Assembly (NCBI GenBank): GCA_039881145.1
Contig: JAYKKI010000008.1
Coordinates: 34,606,501-34,670,500 of the forward strand
DNA length: 64,000 bases
Direction of reading: 5' to 3'
From: Druceiella hillmani
Lineage: Eukaryota > Arthropoda > Insecta > Lepidoptera > Hepialidae
Shown here: piece after piece, positions 1-12,339 of the stretch
Layout: every line of letters starts with the position of its first letter
How positions within the stretch are numbered: position 1 is the stretch's first letter
The notes under the pieces: model-generated
Database searches by the model: none
What the model was told of the DNA's origin: nothing
What the model saw: the letters and a program-made list of their open reading frames with translations, nothing else
Made by a program: the position numbers and the translations under genes

Positions 1-62
1 TGGCCTTAACTTTGTTTATGCTTAGTTTAAATCGGTGAAATTGTTGATAAATTATATGGTAA
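1..62 (+). repeat. R1 dispersed repeat, 3' end fragment
   Basis: The first bases of the window resemble 7736-7800 in the same order: 'ttaactttgttt' against 'ttaactctgttt', then 'tcggtgaaattgtt' against 'tcggcgagattgtt', then a shared 'taaa.tat.tgg' end. This makes the window start inside a further copy of the repeat described at 7432-7810. The rest of that copy would lie upstream of the window. No coding signal is visible. Similarity is moderate by eye and only about 60 bases are available. Confidence 0.5.
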
Positions 63-1448
63 AATCAGCTTGTTAAAATTTATTTATAGTTAGTATTGAA
101 TGAGATAAAGGTAAATAAGAAAAAAGCAAAAGATTAGAAATGTACAATTTTTACAGTTTGCTAAATTATTTTGATTTATACATTTAATTAGAAAAAGGAA
201 ATTTCAGTTCTATAAACACTATGGATAGGTCCATGATAAGCATCATCGTTATCTGGCGCCTATGCAGAAATAAAATCACTTTTTTGTAGAATTTTTTGCA
301 TTTCTGACTGGAAAATTGTATAAGATCAACTTTCCGATGGTTTGAGTCTTTAAATATTTTTTTGCGTAATAATTAGACAGCGAGAAAAACTGAGACTAGT
401 CGGAGAAACACAGGCCAGCAGAGTATGGTGAGAGAGAGAATATAATCCATTCAGGTGAAAGAGTTTCTTACGCGTCACGTTGAGAGTTTAGTAGCTCCAT
501 ACACACCTCGGCCCTTTTCTGCAGTCGAAGTTGTATTAGTTCATTTGGTAGCCAAATACAATATTTCCATTTTACCCCAAAGTGTGAAGTTTTCTTTCTC
601 TTTCGATATAAGAGTATGAGAGTAGATCTATCAGATGAGTTAAACTTAATCTAAGATTTGTTTCTAAAAAGCTACTTAATTTTTTAAATTTACCATAAAA
701 TTCCTCTGTATGAGGATTACCGGAAAGGTATAAATTTATTTTTTTGCATTTTTGAAATCAATGACTATATCACAAGGTTTTTGCTTTATCGACTCGTTTT
801 ATTTCTCGGGGCTCGCGAATTCTCAGAAATTTGAAAAACTTAATGTTTTTAGGACACTCGATAAAATATACGCGAAAAAAGATATGTGATGTGGGTCTAT
901 TTACAAATAACACCATTCTTCTGATATAGAGATATTATAATATAGGTATTTTTCGGGAGATATTAAAATATCGGTATGAGTCTGGTATATTTTATTCTCT
1001 TGTCAAAGAACGGTGATGTGTTCACAATGATCAAAACGTGTAGCATTACTCCGACATAGAAATTGCGTAAAATACATCTTATATTGCACACTCTTAAAAA
1101 CCGTTTTGTACATTTTGAGTCCGAAAAGGAGTGAAACACTTAACTTAAAATCTACATGATGTTGAGACTGACTTTCTTAAATTAATGTTATAATCAATGG
1201 TTACACATAGGCTTGCGTACATTTTCTCATTGAAAAAATATTATTAAGTAATTAAAATAAATGGAAATAAATTATTCGCAGCGGAGTGTAGATATTACAT
1301 TAGTTCAAAAGTAACCTAAGACCATTTCAAGTGTTCGCGTATAAAATATTTTGCTATTTTGACATTTTTATATTCAATCTATTAATAACAAAAAAAGTTG
1401 ACTCTTCCTTTATTTTGACAACATGGGATCAAAATATTAAAATTGTGT
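63..1448. other. anonymous AT-rich DNA, no gene seen
   Basis: All frames are short and interrupted. A slightly more GC-rich patch with several CpGs lies around 380-560 ('cgcgtcacgttgag', 'cctcggccc'), but I see no motif that identifies it. Nothing else is supported here. Confidence 0.5.
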
Positions 1449-1765
1449 TAAAAGACAATCACGTCATTTATTAAGATACGAATGTAATTGTACAACACAT
1501 TAATATTAACCGCTCACAGGCTTCTCACCTAACGAAAACAGTCTGACTTAATCCAAACACAGAAATGCTTCTCGAATCCACTTCAACCTTACGCTGCAAT
1601 ATTAGTAAAGCTTCTATATCATTATTATTATAAATTATTAATGTTTACTCAAGTACTTCCCTCTTGCCACTGTAGAGAATACAATGGCTGCATACACGTG
1701 GCTCGGTCTTCGGTATGCACACTGATTTTATCGCGCACTATAAGCGTGTTTTGAGTTATATTTTT
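1449..1765 (+). repeat. R1 dispersed repeat, decayed copy
   Basis: This segment aligns almost without length change to 7440-7740: the anchors 'acgtcattta' (1461 and 7451) and 'cggtatgca' plus 'tatcgcgc' (ends near 1735 and 7722) are 274 and 271 bases apart. Shared blocks include 'aaccgctc', 'gacttaa.ccaaac', 'gaatgct', 'ataaatta.taatgttta' and 'actgatt.tatcgcgc'. Many CpGs of the 7.4-kb copy appear here as TpG or CpA ('ccgactt' versus 'ctgactt', 'aacgcggg' versus 'aacacaga'). That is what decay of methylated CpG would give. No protein is encoded. It may be a transposable element or a duplicated regulatory element. Confidence 0.7.
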
Positions 1766-2520
1766 GTTTAATTTAGAAACGAAGTTTAATCGATATTTAA
1801 TTATTCGTATAAATTCCATTTAGAGTATGGGCACATACCCAGTCTGCTGAGATAACAATTTAAATCATGAGTGTCGAATTATCTTAATTTTCTTATGCTA
1901 ACAAAGAAGTACAAGAGGATTAATGAATTTATTAATCGGACGTTATGTGATTCCGTCATAAAAATTAGTTTTGATTGCTTCTTTTGTAAATTTGTGAAGA
2001 AAGCTACCAGAGAGGATATTTAAAACATCTACTCGACCTCGATAAATTCAGACTTTCGGCAAATTTTCTCATGATTTTCCTTTTTTTATATTTTATAAAT
2101 AATATCAACCGAATCAGCAATATTTTTTTAACAATTCAAAATTTTGTTTATTTTTTATCCCACGAACACAAATCAATTAGAAGGATAAATTCCATGAATT
2201 CACAAAACTTGCTACTTGCTTGCTATAACACTTATTAATGTACTGTCTTATGTTTTCATAAGATGGAACAATTATAAATGTTATGATGAAAAATTAATAA
2301 ATGTTATATTAGGTTAATATATTAAGCATGTTTATAAAAATTAGCTATATAGTGTTTAACTGACAACATTAAATAAAATAAACATACTGAGATTTTATAT
2401 ACGTAACATACATACATTTCAATGGTATAAAGTCATTCGAATCGTGTGGTAAAGGCGAATGGTCTTCAAAAAAAATATTGTGCACGAACGGTGGCAATCT
2501 TCCCCTTAAATTATCGGGAG

Positions 2521-2600
2521 TTCACCATATTTTTATTATAAATCAGTAATGTTTATGTGAGTGCCACTTCTGTCTTCGCTGGGTACGAAGTGCAGGTTTG
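2521..2600 (+). repeat. R1 dispersed repeat, partial copy
   Basis: The stretch 'ttataaatcagtaatgttta' followed by a T/G/C-rich segment and a 'gtacgaagtgcagg' end resembles the middle of R1 near 7615-7680 ('cataaattagtaatgttta', 'ctacgtagtgacagc'). Only about 80 bases match and the flanks do not, so this is either a truncated copy or a chance partial match. Confidence 0.4.
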
Positions 2601-3183
2601 GTTAAATCAAATTGACAACAGTGATACTTGCGGTTAAAGGAGAAAATGAAATGACAACTCTTATGTTAAATACATACCTCCATTTGTCTCCAACAAAAGA
2701 AACTTAGTCAAGTGGTGCAGGCTGACAGTGGACGTATTGAAATAAAGCAATACGAATTATAATGTGTGTTTATTTCTAAAAGAGTTGGCTAGAGTAAATA
2801 CGAGTGCTAAATCTATTACCGAGAAAGGAGATGTGCTACCTTGTGTTTCATGGATGGTGCGGCCCTAGTATGGTCTTACACTTTACACACATTTCTCGTA
2901 AACCGACTTAAGCCTCGCTATTTTGCAATATCATGAATTATATAGTTTTATGTTTATAATTGAATTTTGTTTTTCTATTTTTGTAAGATGTCTTTACTAT
3001 TTCATGTAACTACTTCATAAACAAAATTAAAATGAGCACGCCAGCTACTACGCAATGAAATGTAAATTTACTGGAATAAACCATAAATGCAAACTTTATA
3101 GATTATGTTAGAAATTTGATGAAAACAATAAAATGTGAGTTTGAAACTTAATCAAAATTAAAAACAAAACAAACATCGTAACT

Positions 3184-3246
3184 ATAATTCATATATATTA
3201 TGATATTATAATTCATATATATATAATTCATATATATATTCATAAT
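3184..3246. repeat. imperfect AT-rich short tandem repeat
   Basis: The unit 'ataattcatatatat' recurs about three times with small changes, finishing in 'tcataattattt'. It is simple-sequence DNA in an AT-rich background and carries no further signal. Confidence 0.7.
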
Positions 3247-3961
3247 TATTTATTTAAATAATGTTGGAGATAAAAATAGATTTAGCAATAGAAAGCAAAA
3301 TTATAATTATTAGGCCACAGTACCTAGAAATTTAGAAAACATTGTATCCAATTGTTGTAAATGTCGTTCGATCTTTGTTTCACAGCCAAGGTTTGTTATA
3401 AAATATTTTCCACATAAAGTGCATTTTTGAAAAGAATTATTCCATATAATTTATTTTCATTCATTTGCAATTTTTAGTATTACTAACACTAAGCATTGAT
3501 TTGTAAACCACAAATTTTTAAATATTAAAAAGGAAAGCTAGAAAATGTAGAGAATTAATTAAATAGCAAAAGAAATACTAGAACCCAATTACGGATAAAA
3601 TAACTGAAAAATATGAAATACATACATGAATAGATCGTAAAATTAGTAACATTATATACCGTAGGACACTTTCTGAATCATAATAAATCTAAGAACACCT
3701 CATTTGTTGAAATCACTTTAGTAGTTTAGTCTGTACGAGGGAGCAAACTAATTCATAGTCTAATACATAGCCTGTTAAATTGATAACCCTTTCCCTATCG
3801 TTGTCGGGTAAAAACGTTAATATTTCACTCTAATTTGTCAGTAGTAAAATAATTTTTAATCGATTTCTTTATGATATAATTGTGAATTATATACATTGTT
3901 TCATTTAAAGAATAGAAGTGAAGTATTCACTGACTCTAAATAGCCTTGCTATACCCGGTGA

Positions 3962-4049
3962 ATTATGACAGCATTCATCGGGCGTGACCTTCGGTATACT
4001 AACTAAATACTAGTTTCACTTGACGAAACAATTAGTAGTTTCACTTGAC
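3962..4049 (+). repeat. possible R1 fragment followed by a 25-bp-spaced duplication
   Basis: Positions 3965-4002 ('atgacagcattcatcgg', 'accttcggtat') resemble the R1 segment at 7668-7705 ('gtgacagcacgcactcgg', 'ggtcctcggtat'). Directly after it the 14-mer 'tagtttcacttgac' occurs at 4011 and again at 4036. The duplication is plain; the R1 assignment is weak. Confidence 0.35.
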
Positions 4050-4849
4050 AATATTGTTGTTTCAGAATTTGGTAACGCTGTTGAAGTCAGCGCACACTAA
4101 TCTGAATTTACTTGGTAGCCTTAAGAGATGAGGATGAAGAAAATATTTTGCATGAGACAATTAAATGAAAGCTTTGAATTCTCAGTTATTTCATAAAAAA
4201 AATATTTACTTCTTTATTTGTTTTAATAATCTGGACCAAATTGTATCAATTTGTGGTTGGATACTTTAAATAAAAAGAAACGTAGCACAAAATAGACAAT
4301 AGTGGATCTCAAACTACTATATCAAAATATAAACGTAAAACTCTGCCAATTTTTGTTTGTTATTTAAATAAAAAAACTTAATTGGATTAAGTATTATTTT
4401 CTGTGGGAACTTAAAATTTTTTTTAAATTTAAAATCTTTGTTAAGTGATACAATATATAATAGACAAAAATAGTTCTTAATTATAGTAATTGAACTATCA
4501 GACCTATGTGACTGTGTGGTATTCAGTTGTGGGGCTCCAACTCTAAGTCTAATGTCAACATTGTTCAAAGGTTCCAACCCAAAATATTGCGAGTGATCGT
4601 TCAGGCGCTATGGTGTATTACAAGCGAGACCATAAACAAAAACCTGGGTATGTCTATAGTCGAGAAAAGAACTATAAAAATTACCAAAAATTATGAAATG
4701 GAATTGAAAATTATCCCCATATACTAACTAAAGATATCATTGCAAACACTTTACTTACCAGGTAATTTAAATTGAAAATACCCACGACCTCATACGAGGA
4801 AAGGCAATAATAAGTTTTAAGGATGAGTCCCTGGATCATAGCATACACT

Positions 4850-4882
4850 GAGTCTTGCAAGGCATGTGATCTTGCAAGACTC
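4850..4882. repeat. perfect 12-bp hairpin
   Basis: 'gagtcttgcaag' at 4850-4861 is exactly inverted at 4871-4882, with a 9-base loop. It stands alone, with no recognisable partner element, promoter or terminator. It could be a fold-back remnant. Confidence 0.75.
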
Positions 4883-5020
4883 GATGAATGATTCGATCAC
4901 AAAAATTGTCCAATGTCTCATTAGCGTATACAGATTGTAATTCAAGGAAAATTAAAAAAATACGTACTGACAAAAACAATATGAAACCTAAATTGATTTA
5001 CTTTATTTTTACGATCGTCA

Positions 5021-5124
5021 GCGGATTCTCATTCCAGCAAAATATTGTAATCATCATGTTATGTAAGTAATTTTTTGCCATCATGAGCGGATCTAAATTC
5101 TAGCAAAATTTTCTGGTAATCGCA
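5021..5124 (+). repeat. 66-bp-spaced direct duplication
   Basis: A segment starting 'gcggattctcattccagcaa' at 5021 is echoed by 'gcggatctaaattctagcaa' at 5087, both running into T-rich sequence with 'taatc.tca' type endings. It is an old local duplication. Confidence 0.5.
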
Positions 5125-7431
5125 ATATAGTATATTTCAGTCATACTGTACAAATATGGTATTCAAGCCCATTAATTTCACAAATGAACATTTGTGAGAT
5201 TAAGTAACCAAAACTAAAAAAAAGAATCACAATTATTAATATATAACGCAATGCGCAATGTGCGAATAAGTGTTAAATAAAATATATGAAACAGAGCAAT
5301 GCCGTGATTTCAAATCATGAGAGAGAATTATCGCGATGAGACCTAACTCGTGACCGACTCTTATAGTTGCCGTAAAAACTTATGTTCACACTAACAAGTA
5401 GGGAGAATACGAAAAAAAAATTATTTTGTTTATTTATATTTTTTATTCAATATATACCTAAATGCAAAATGTAAATTTATAGTATATGTATAATATATTT
5501 TAATTTTTTAATAAAATTTCTTTATATTTCATAAAATTTTATTATAAACCTATTCATTCGTCAAAGATTCGCCTAAATAAAAAATTTTCCTCTACTTTCA
5601 CCAGTTTCTCCCGTTAATTTTGCTATATAAAATTTTCATATAAAAGACGTAGGTATATAATTATAAATCAAGAAATTAACTATCCAATGGCACCTTTATT
5701 TATCAATATAAATGCTAAACAAAGACAAAGAGTGGGAGTAAACATAAACAAAGAGTGGGTCAGTTAATGTTTCATAGAAAACGATCTATTTCTGGAATTT
5801 GAGGTGATGAACACTAAGTGTTCAATTAAAAAGATCTTTATGTGTTGAGGTGAAAGATTACTTTTATTTTATGATAAATTACTCTAAATTAATGTAATAT
5901 AAAAAGAAATCCCAAAAAACCAACAAGTATGTATCAATATTCAACAACTGCAAAAACAATAGACCGAAAATTATTACTAAGAAAACATCTTTATAGTGAT
6001 TAAAAAATTTAACGCATTTTAAAACCGAAAATGATGGGGCAGGTTTTTTAATTAAATACTGTCATATTTAAAAAGAAAAATGTGTAACCATACTTAGTAA
6101 TGTTCATAATACTAACGTTATAAATGAATGTAATTTCAATGGGTAATTTAAATACAAGCTTAAAATATTTACTTCTATGGTTAATTATTAGTAATGTAAG
6201 CTGTACAGTACTTAGTGAAACTTGTTACAAGAAAGCATTTTATGTATTCTATGTGATTTCAATCAGGGATACAACGAAGAAATCGCCAGTTTATCACGGT
6301 TTGTAGAAAAGTTCTTGATATTGACACCGGTATTTATTTGCAATGCTCAGCTTGATGATGATAATTTGTAAAGTAACTTGATTGTATGTCCATTTATCCT
6401 AAATCCAACATTAACCATGTTTATATAAAAATAATAAATTAATTATCTTATCATCTTAGTTAACTTTGGTTTTATTTCAGATATTGAGCCTTAGATGAAA
6501 CAATTTTACTTAATTCTAATTAAGAACGGGATACGACGAAATTCCAAAAAATCGTTTATTGCATTGTAAATTAAAAAAAAAGTGTTTTTTTAATACTTGT
6601 TACTTTAAATTTGATGTACTGACAGCTTTCTTGAAATTTTGGTCTTTATCTTATTTATCAGTATGGTTCGAAGCTTTTACATATTTTTTTATGTAATTAT
6701 GTTAATCTCTCCGGTTGGGCTGTCTTTTTAACTCCTGTCACCATAAGTTGGGAGTGTGGTAACTGAAATCGAGCGAGATTAAAAAAATTATTTAACCGTT
6801 TTTCAATTACAACTTACATCGTGTTTTCTTTCAAAATGTTTAATTTTTTATTTTATGTACATCGTGTTTTTGATGATAAATAATTCTATCCTAAAAAAAT
6901 CGACATAGGTGAACTGACTTCAAAAGGTAATAAATGATCTGCAGATTGTAAAATTACAAGCATATTGTTAGAATGCTTGCACGATTCTGGAAACATATTT
7001 AAGACTTAAAAAAAACTTTTTCACTGATGAAAATATACATCACTGTTAAAGCGATTTATACATTACACAATTGCCTGAATAAAATGTTAAATATCATACA
7101 TAGTCTTATTTATTATTAGTATCAAGACAAGAAGTTACAGCAATGCAATTTTTCCAAAATATTTAACATTATTAATTTAGATACCTAACTATAATAGCAT
7201 ACAAAAAAACAATTACTTTATATAATGGATTATATTAATATCGAATTTTATATCTAAATCTTTTCTTATGGTAATTGCGAATAATTGTTAGAAAATTTAC
7301 AACTAATCCATAGAAAAGAACGTCATTTACAAATAGTCGGGAAAGTCTCAATCATTTTGCAAATAGGAAAATGTGAAAACTCTTACATTTTGGCCGGGCT
7401 TATATATAAGACGTTGCAAAATATTAAAAAC
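5125..7431. other. anonymous AT-rich DNA, no gene seen
   Basis: This holds only short interrupted frames, homopolymer A and T runs and no recognisable domain. An open frame of 94 codons that begins at 7285 runs into the R1 repeat and has no protein-like composition. Confidence 0.5.
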
Positions 7432-7810
7432 TGCGATAACAACAACAACAACGTCATTTATCAAGAAACTGAAGCATTCCTGCATCACATACTAATTCCA
7501 ACCGCTCCCGGCTCTCTTACCTCGCGCGACAAGGCCGACTTAACCCAAACGCGGGAATGCTCCTCGTAGCTGCGTCATCCTCACTCTCAAATATTCGCGT
7601 ATTTACCATATTGTTGTCATAAATTAGTAATGTTTATTTAAGCAGATGCCTCTGGCGCTTATCTACGTAGTGACAGCACGCACTCGGCACGGTCCTCGGT
7701 ATGCAGACTGATTATATCGCGCCCCACACGCGTGATTGGCGTTAACTCTGTTTGTTTGGAATCTTAGTCGGCGAGATTGTTATTAAACTATTTGGCTACA
7801 TTGTTTTCGT
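7432..7810 (+). repeat. R1 dispersed repeat, best-preserved GC-rich copy
   Basis: This is the most GC- and CpG-rich of the R1 copies ('tcgcgcgac', 'aacgcggg', 'tatcgcgcc', 'cacacgcgtg'). It matches 1449-1765 over its main body and 1-62 over its tail, so the unit is at least about 350 bp. 'gcattcctgc' near 7472 and 'gcgggaatgc' near 7551 are partly complementary, leaving a weak internal stem. There is no reading frame of note. The preservation of CpG in only one copy suggests either a younger copy or a copy kept by selection. I do not recognise the family. Confidence 0.7.
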
Positions 7811-10029
7811 AGTGTTGACGGGCGATCTGCAGTCAGTTGATGAAATCAAGGGAACGTAATGTCATTGATATTGAAAATTATTAACTTTGTTTGATTCAAA
7901 AGCAACTGTAATCGTGAAGATTATCTAATCAGAATGTCGTCTATTCATGATTCATGTAAAGAGCTTTTTCATTCTGATGTGATTTAGAGGAACAAACTGT
8001 TGAAAGTGAAAAATTTAGAAATTTTAATGAACGTTTCTGTTATATAAATATCAATCCCTTAAACTTATTTATAGGCTCTTTTATTTCGTATGAATTTGTG
8101 ATGGATTTGTTATTACAGAACAAGTCTCTTTTAGTTATCAAAAATGGCTTGAACAGTATTTTTTATAAAATATATGTATTCATATAAAAGGGCTATAATA
8201 TTGGTCATTTAAAAAGTTAGGATATGAAACAAAATGAAATGAAAACCAAAAACAACAGACATTTATAGGAATTTTTTAGACGAATTTCAAAAACATTGAC
8301 CAGAATCAAATAGATGTTATAGTTATTTATAATTTGAATTTAAATAGCCTACTGTAATAACGGTTATATTGGAAATGTGACTTTCATTAAGATAACAAAA
8401 TTTTCTTTGATGTTAGGCTTTACATAAAATTAATAAAAGCGTGCGACTCACAAATGGTTAGAATGTTTATAACCTCATTTTAAAACAACAATGTGCTATT
8501 GGTACGGTAAAAAAATGGTTAATCTCAGTTAGTTAAATACTTAATTTATTCTAACGAAAAAAAATTTAAAAACATGAAATATTAATTTCAAAATGTTTAC
8601 CAAAATAATGTAATCGAAAAAGTAAGGTGAAGTTTTTGCGTTAATCAAATAACGAATAAATCAAAATTTATATAATTACGTGAGGTATATTTAAAGTTTG
8701 TTAGTTTGCTCTGTAAATATCTTTATACCTTCAAAAGATCACATGTGTTACAGAACAACGTTAAAGAGAGACTCACGAGAGAACGAATACCAGAGAGACC
8801 CACAACAGACATACGAATAAATATATATAGTAAGTTTTCTAAACGACTGTCTTTGGCCCTTGTTTCTTGTCGAAGGCAAATGTAGCCGGAAATTGGGGTG
8901 TTATTATTTCGAATGAAAGAATGAAGTCTAAGGAAATAATATTAATTTTTATGTAAGAACTCTATTGCCATTGGTTGCACCATATAAATCCTACAATCTA
9001 ATGATTTAACATATAAGTTTATAACCTAATTTAATCAATGAATCCTTCAGCAGGATTTACATAGTCTTTTTATGATCATGAATATGATGTCCTTTTTCAT
9101 TTTAAATTGGTGCTTTCAAAATTCTCATCACATTTCAATACTGTTGAGAAACTCTGGAGTTAAATACCATTTTTGGACAAATTTAATTTTTTGGAATTAG
9201 AATAACTTTCTCAGGTATATAGTCTGATGGTATGTAATTTTCCAAATGCGTTTATGTGACATCAGTCGGAAAACCATTTTCAAACTTTCGAGCTAATGTT
9301 AATTGCCCATTTTCATCTTTAGGTGTATTGATTTTTTAAAATTTAAAGCCAGTAAATAGCTAATACTTGTTCTCCTTCAGTTAGATAATGTTACACGACA
9401 CGAGAAATTACCGGTAGTGTTTATCTAAAATCACTAGAGAATAACAAAATTGTTTTCCATAAGAAAATTAGTGTTATTTTCTGACGATATCTTCGTCCCT
9501 CATTATAATAATATTCGAAAAAAGGCGATTCGATACTCATTCAAAAGAAATTAAATCGGAACCGTGCAAATTGTTATTTCACGCTCTCATATTTATCTTC
9601 TATACGAAGAGAATATAGGTTTATCCACAATTTTTAATTATGGTAATATTTTCTCAATTATTCCTTAATTTATATTTTAAACATTATTCATAAATTTTTC
9701 GTAGAGCAAACAAACTTCATACTAATGCTTTTTGATTGACAGATACTTTGAATATTTAAAAATTACTCACCCAAACCTTTTCGGAGATTTTCGTTAAAAT
9801 AAACGCCATAATTCAAAAAGTCCATTAATCGGTTTTGCATTAGGCAGCAAAAAAATTATAATATTACAAATCAACAAACGTTTTTCAATCGTATTTTGAC
9901 CATTTTGAAACAGGTGAATATAATATTTTTGTTTTAATGGTGTTGTACCTTCTTTAATATTCATTTCTAAAAATTAATTAATTGATTAAAACTAATGTCA
10001 AAACTTTTAACAAATTTACAGTTACTAAA
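7811..10029. other. anonymous AT-rich DNA, no gene seen
   Basis: No open frame, repeat or RNA gene could be supported. A purine-rich patch at 8760-8815 ('aaagagagactcacgagag', 'ccagagagaccc') resembles transposon leader or LTR sequence in composition only. Confidence 0.45.
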
Positions 10030-10420
10030 AGCTCAGTCGATCTACTCTTACGCTTTACTTATTTCTCCATCGAAGAGCCGGAATCCCTCGGCACGTACGT
10101 GCCTCATACATACGTAGCCTCCATCGCCGCGCCGGCGTAACTCGAAGCTCCCTTTTTAATAGCAATAACATTATTGAAGCCAACACTTAGCGGATGAGGA
10201 AGGCAATAAATCAAAGCGCAAGACGGATGGGTGCGGGTGTCGCGCGTTATTGATGGCCGGCGCTCTAGATAGCGCTCGTCTTATGATCTGTGGTGAGTGG
10301 CAGCCACGGCTGATGAGCGACTCGATACTGGCTTGTCCACTCGCCGGCCGATTAGAACTTATTGCTCATAACGACAGTTTATTGTGAGAGCTTGGAGGGT
10401 GGGGGAAGTTTTATTGAAGT
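10030..10420. promoter_or_regulatory. GC/CpG-rich island, candidate conserved non-coding element
   Basis: The base composition changes sharply from AT-rich DNA to CpG-containing sequence ('catcgccgcgccggcg', 'gtcgcgcgttattgatgg', 'ccactcgccggccgatt') and back. Neither strand has a convincing open frame, so it is not an obvious exon. It contains TTAT and ATTA cores ('cgttattgatgg', 'gcaataaatca') of the kind bound by homeodomain proteins, though such cores are common. I infer a regulatory element such as a developmental enhancer; a GC-rich transposon fragment is the alternative. No second copy was seen in the window. Confidence 0.35.
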
Positions 10421-11967
10421 GGCTATTTTATAGAGCACAGGGACAAGCAAATTTCGATAAGAGCATCGCTTTTTATTATTGAGAATTAAAGTAAGAAAAT
10501 AAGTTAACATACTTTTATATATGTTTGTTTATTTAACTACAAATACAATTATGAATAGTTTATTATTCGCTTAGATATATTATTCGTTAAGAGTAATGCT
10601 TAAAAGTAAAGATTCATTTGTAAGACTTTGATTACGAGGACAGCTTCGCAATTTTTAGGTTTGTCGGGTGAATGTTTCTGTTGACTAAGATTGAAATAAT
10701 ATTTTCTTTTAGAAATAATGCTCGAAACAAATATACATTACTATATTTATCAAAAACCTCATTTTCGTTACATTTACATATTACGCAAGAACCAAATTGC
10801 AATTATTTTTTCCATTGACATACATATCACTTGTATAACTAGGATGAAAAATATACTGTCATATTTTCATGTATAACTAAAAATTAAACCTTTTCATCCT
10901 TGAAGTAATATTTTTTTCAAAAGTTTTTCTTTACATATTTGTATATAGTTTTATAATTATAATATACACAAAAACGTGAAACTTTAAAATGTCGAGATGT
11001 TAACAAACAATGTAAGTTTATAAATTATCAGAAAATGTTTTTTTGAGTGAGGTTTCAACTTCTTACGAGAAGTTTTCTCTAAACTACAAAATACACTACA
11101 CTAAAATGAATTGATAGAGAAAAAGTTTTACAGTTTAACTTGAAGGAAGTTATCGATTGAATTTGGAAATATATGAATGAGTACTTTCCACCTTGTTATT
11201 CATAGTTTTTGTAGCTTATTGACAGAGTATTAAAGGAACAACTGAATAACATTTTTCAAGATAACTTAAATAAATTACCTGTTGTTTGGTTAAATGTCTG
11301 TATGTTGGGTTAAATAGTCATGTCAACCAGCTCCCTGAGTAATTTTTTTAACGCCATGATTTTGACAATCTTGTATTTGGTAAATTTAATTTTTTATTCA
11401 TAATTCTGTCTTTGCACTTTCCTCTGCAAATAGAAAAACCACTTCTATGCCTTTAAATATTACACACAGTAAAATTAGACAGAAGTTTTTTAAGTATTTA
11501 CATGTGTTCATAATCGATCTTAAATAAAGAACTAATTCTTTCATTTGTATGACCTCGTATATGACCTCAAAAATATGATTGCACTTCTGAGTTTAAACCT
11601 CGGCTCAAATCGATAGCAATTCTTGATTGGCGTAATTTTCATATCCTTTAATTAGGTTATAATATGTTAAACAATATACATAAACCTTTTTTAAAAATAG
11701 CGAGATTTATTTACTGGTATAGTCCGTATGGAATTATTGTTTTGTAAGGCGAGAATTTGAATATTTGACAAAGAATATTCGAGAATATGAATGTTTGAGA
11801 ACTGTTAAATGTTAGTATTAGTCATTTATAAATTAAATTGGAAACTTTATTGTCACCCTATCTGATATACAAAGATATTAATATTTCATAAAATACTTGC
11901 TGTCCATGTAAGTTTCTACGAAGTTCTTTTTTTTATTTTTAATGTATTTGGTCTTAATATAAAACAA
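10421..11967. other. anonymous AT-rich DNA, no gene seen
   Basis: Only short frames and A/T runs are present, with no recognisable repeat. Confidence 0.5.
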
Positions 11968-12016
11968 AATGTGAATCATTAGTTCAACGAATTAATCACA
12001 CATTAGTGTCTATATT
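11968..12016 (+). repeat. repeat 'A', left copy near BEL/Pao remnant
   Basis: These 49 bases match 15902-15950 without gaps at about 40 positions ('gaatcatta.ttcaa', 'aca.ttaat' blocks). The left copy lies immediately before an (AT)n tract and repeat 'B'; the right copy lies about 1 kb beyond the right 'B'. It may belong to the LTR of the BEL/Pao element, but the order of A and B differs on the two sides. Confidence 0.55.
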
Positions 12017-12018
12017 GC

Positions 12019-12083
<65 letters not shown>
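12019..12083. repeat. (AT)n microsatellite
   Basis: Nearly pure AT dinucleotides with one 'ac' interruption. It separates repeats A and B at the left edge of the BEL/Pao remnant. Confidence 0.95.
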
Positions 12084-12085
<2 letters not shown>

Positions 12086-12089
12086 ATTT

Positions 12090-12177
12090 TCATTAAAATC
12101 ATTTAATTAGTGCCAGGAATTATCATTGATTTATATTTGCAAAAATTAATTTATTACAATGACATTCCCATAAATCA
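12090..12177 (+). repeat. repeat 'B', left copy, possible LTR fragment
   Basis: An 88-bp segment matching 14851-14938 without gaps, 75 of 88 positions by my count. The core 'gccaggaattatca' is the most recognisable part. The two copies are in direct orientation and bracket all retrotransposon coding pieces, as LTR fragments would. Divergence of about 15 percent implies an old insertion. Confidence 0.65.
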
Positions 12178-12339
12178 TTATCTATGCGGTTGGGGGTTAT
12201 CATAAGTTATCATGACAGTTCAGTAAAGAAGAAAGTAATATAAACTCTAAGGCACACTTACAAGTTTCGAAAATAAATCCGAATAGTGAAATAGCATCGC
12301 AAGTCATTTATTCAGAGAATTTCCCCGATAATAATGTAA

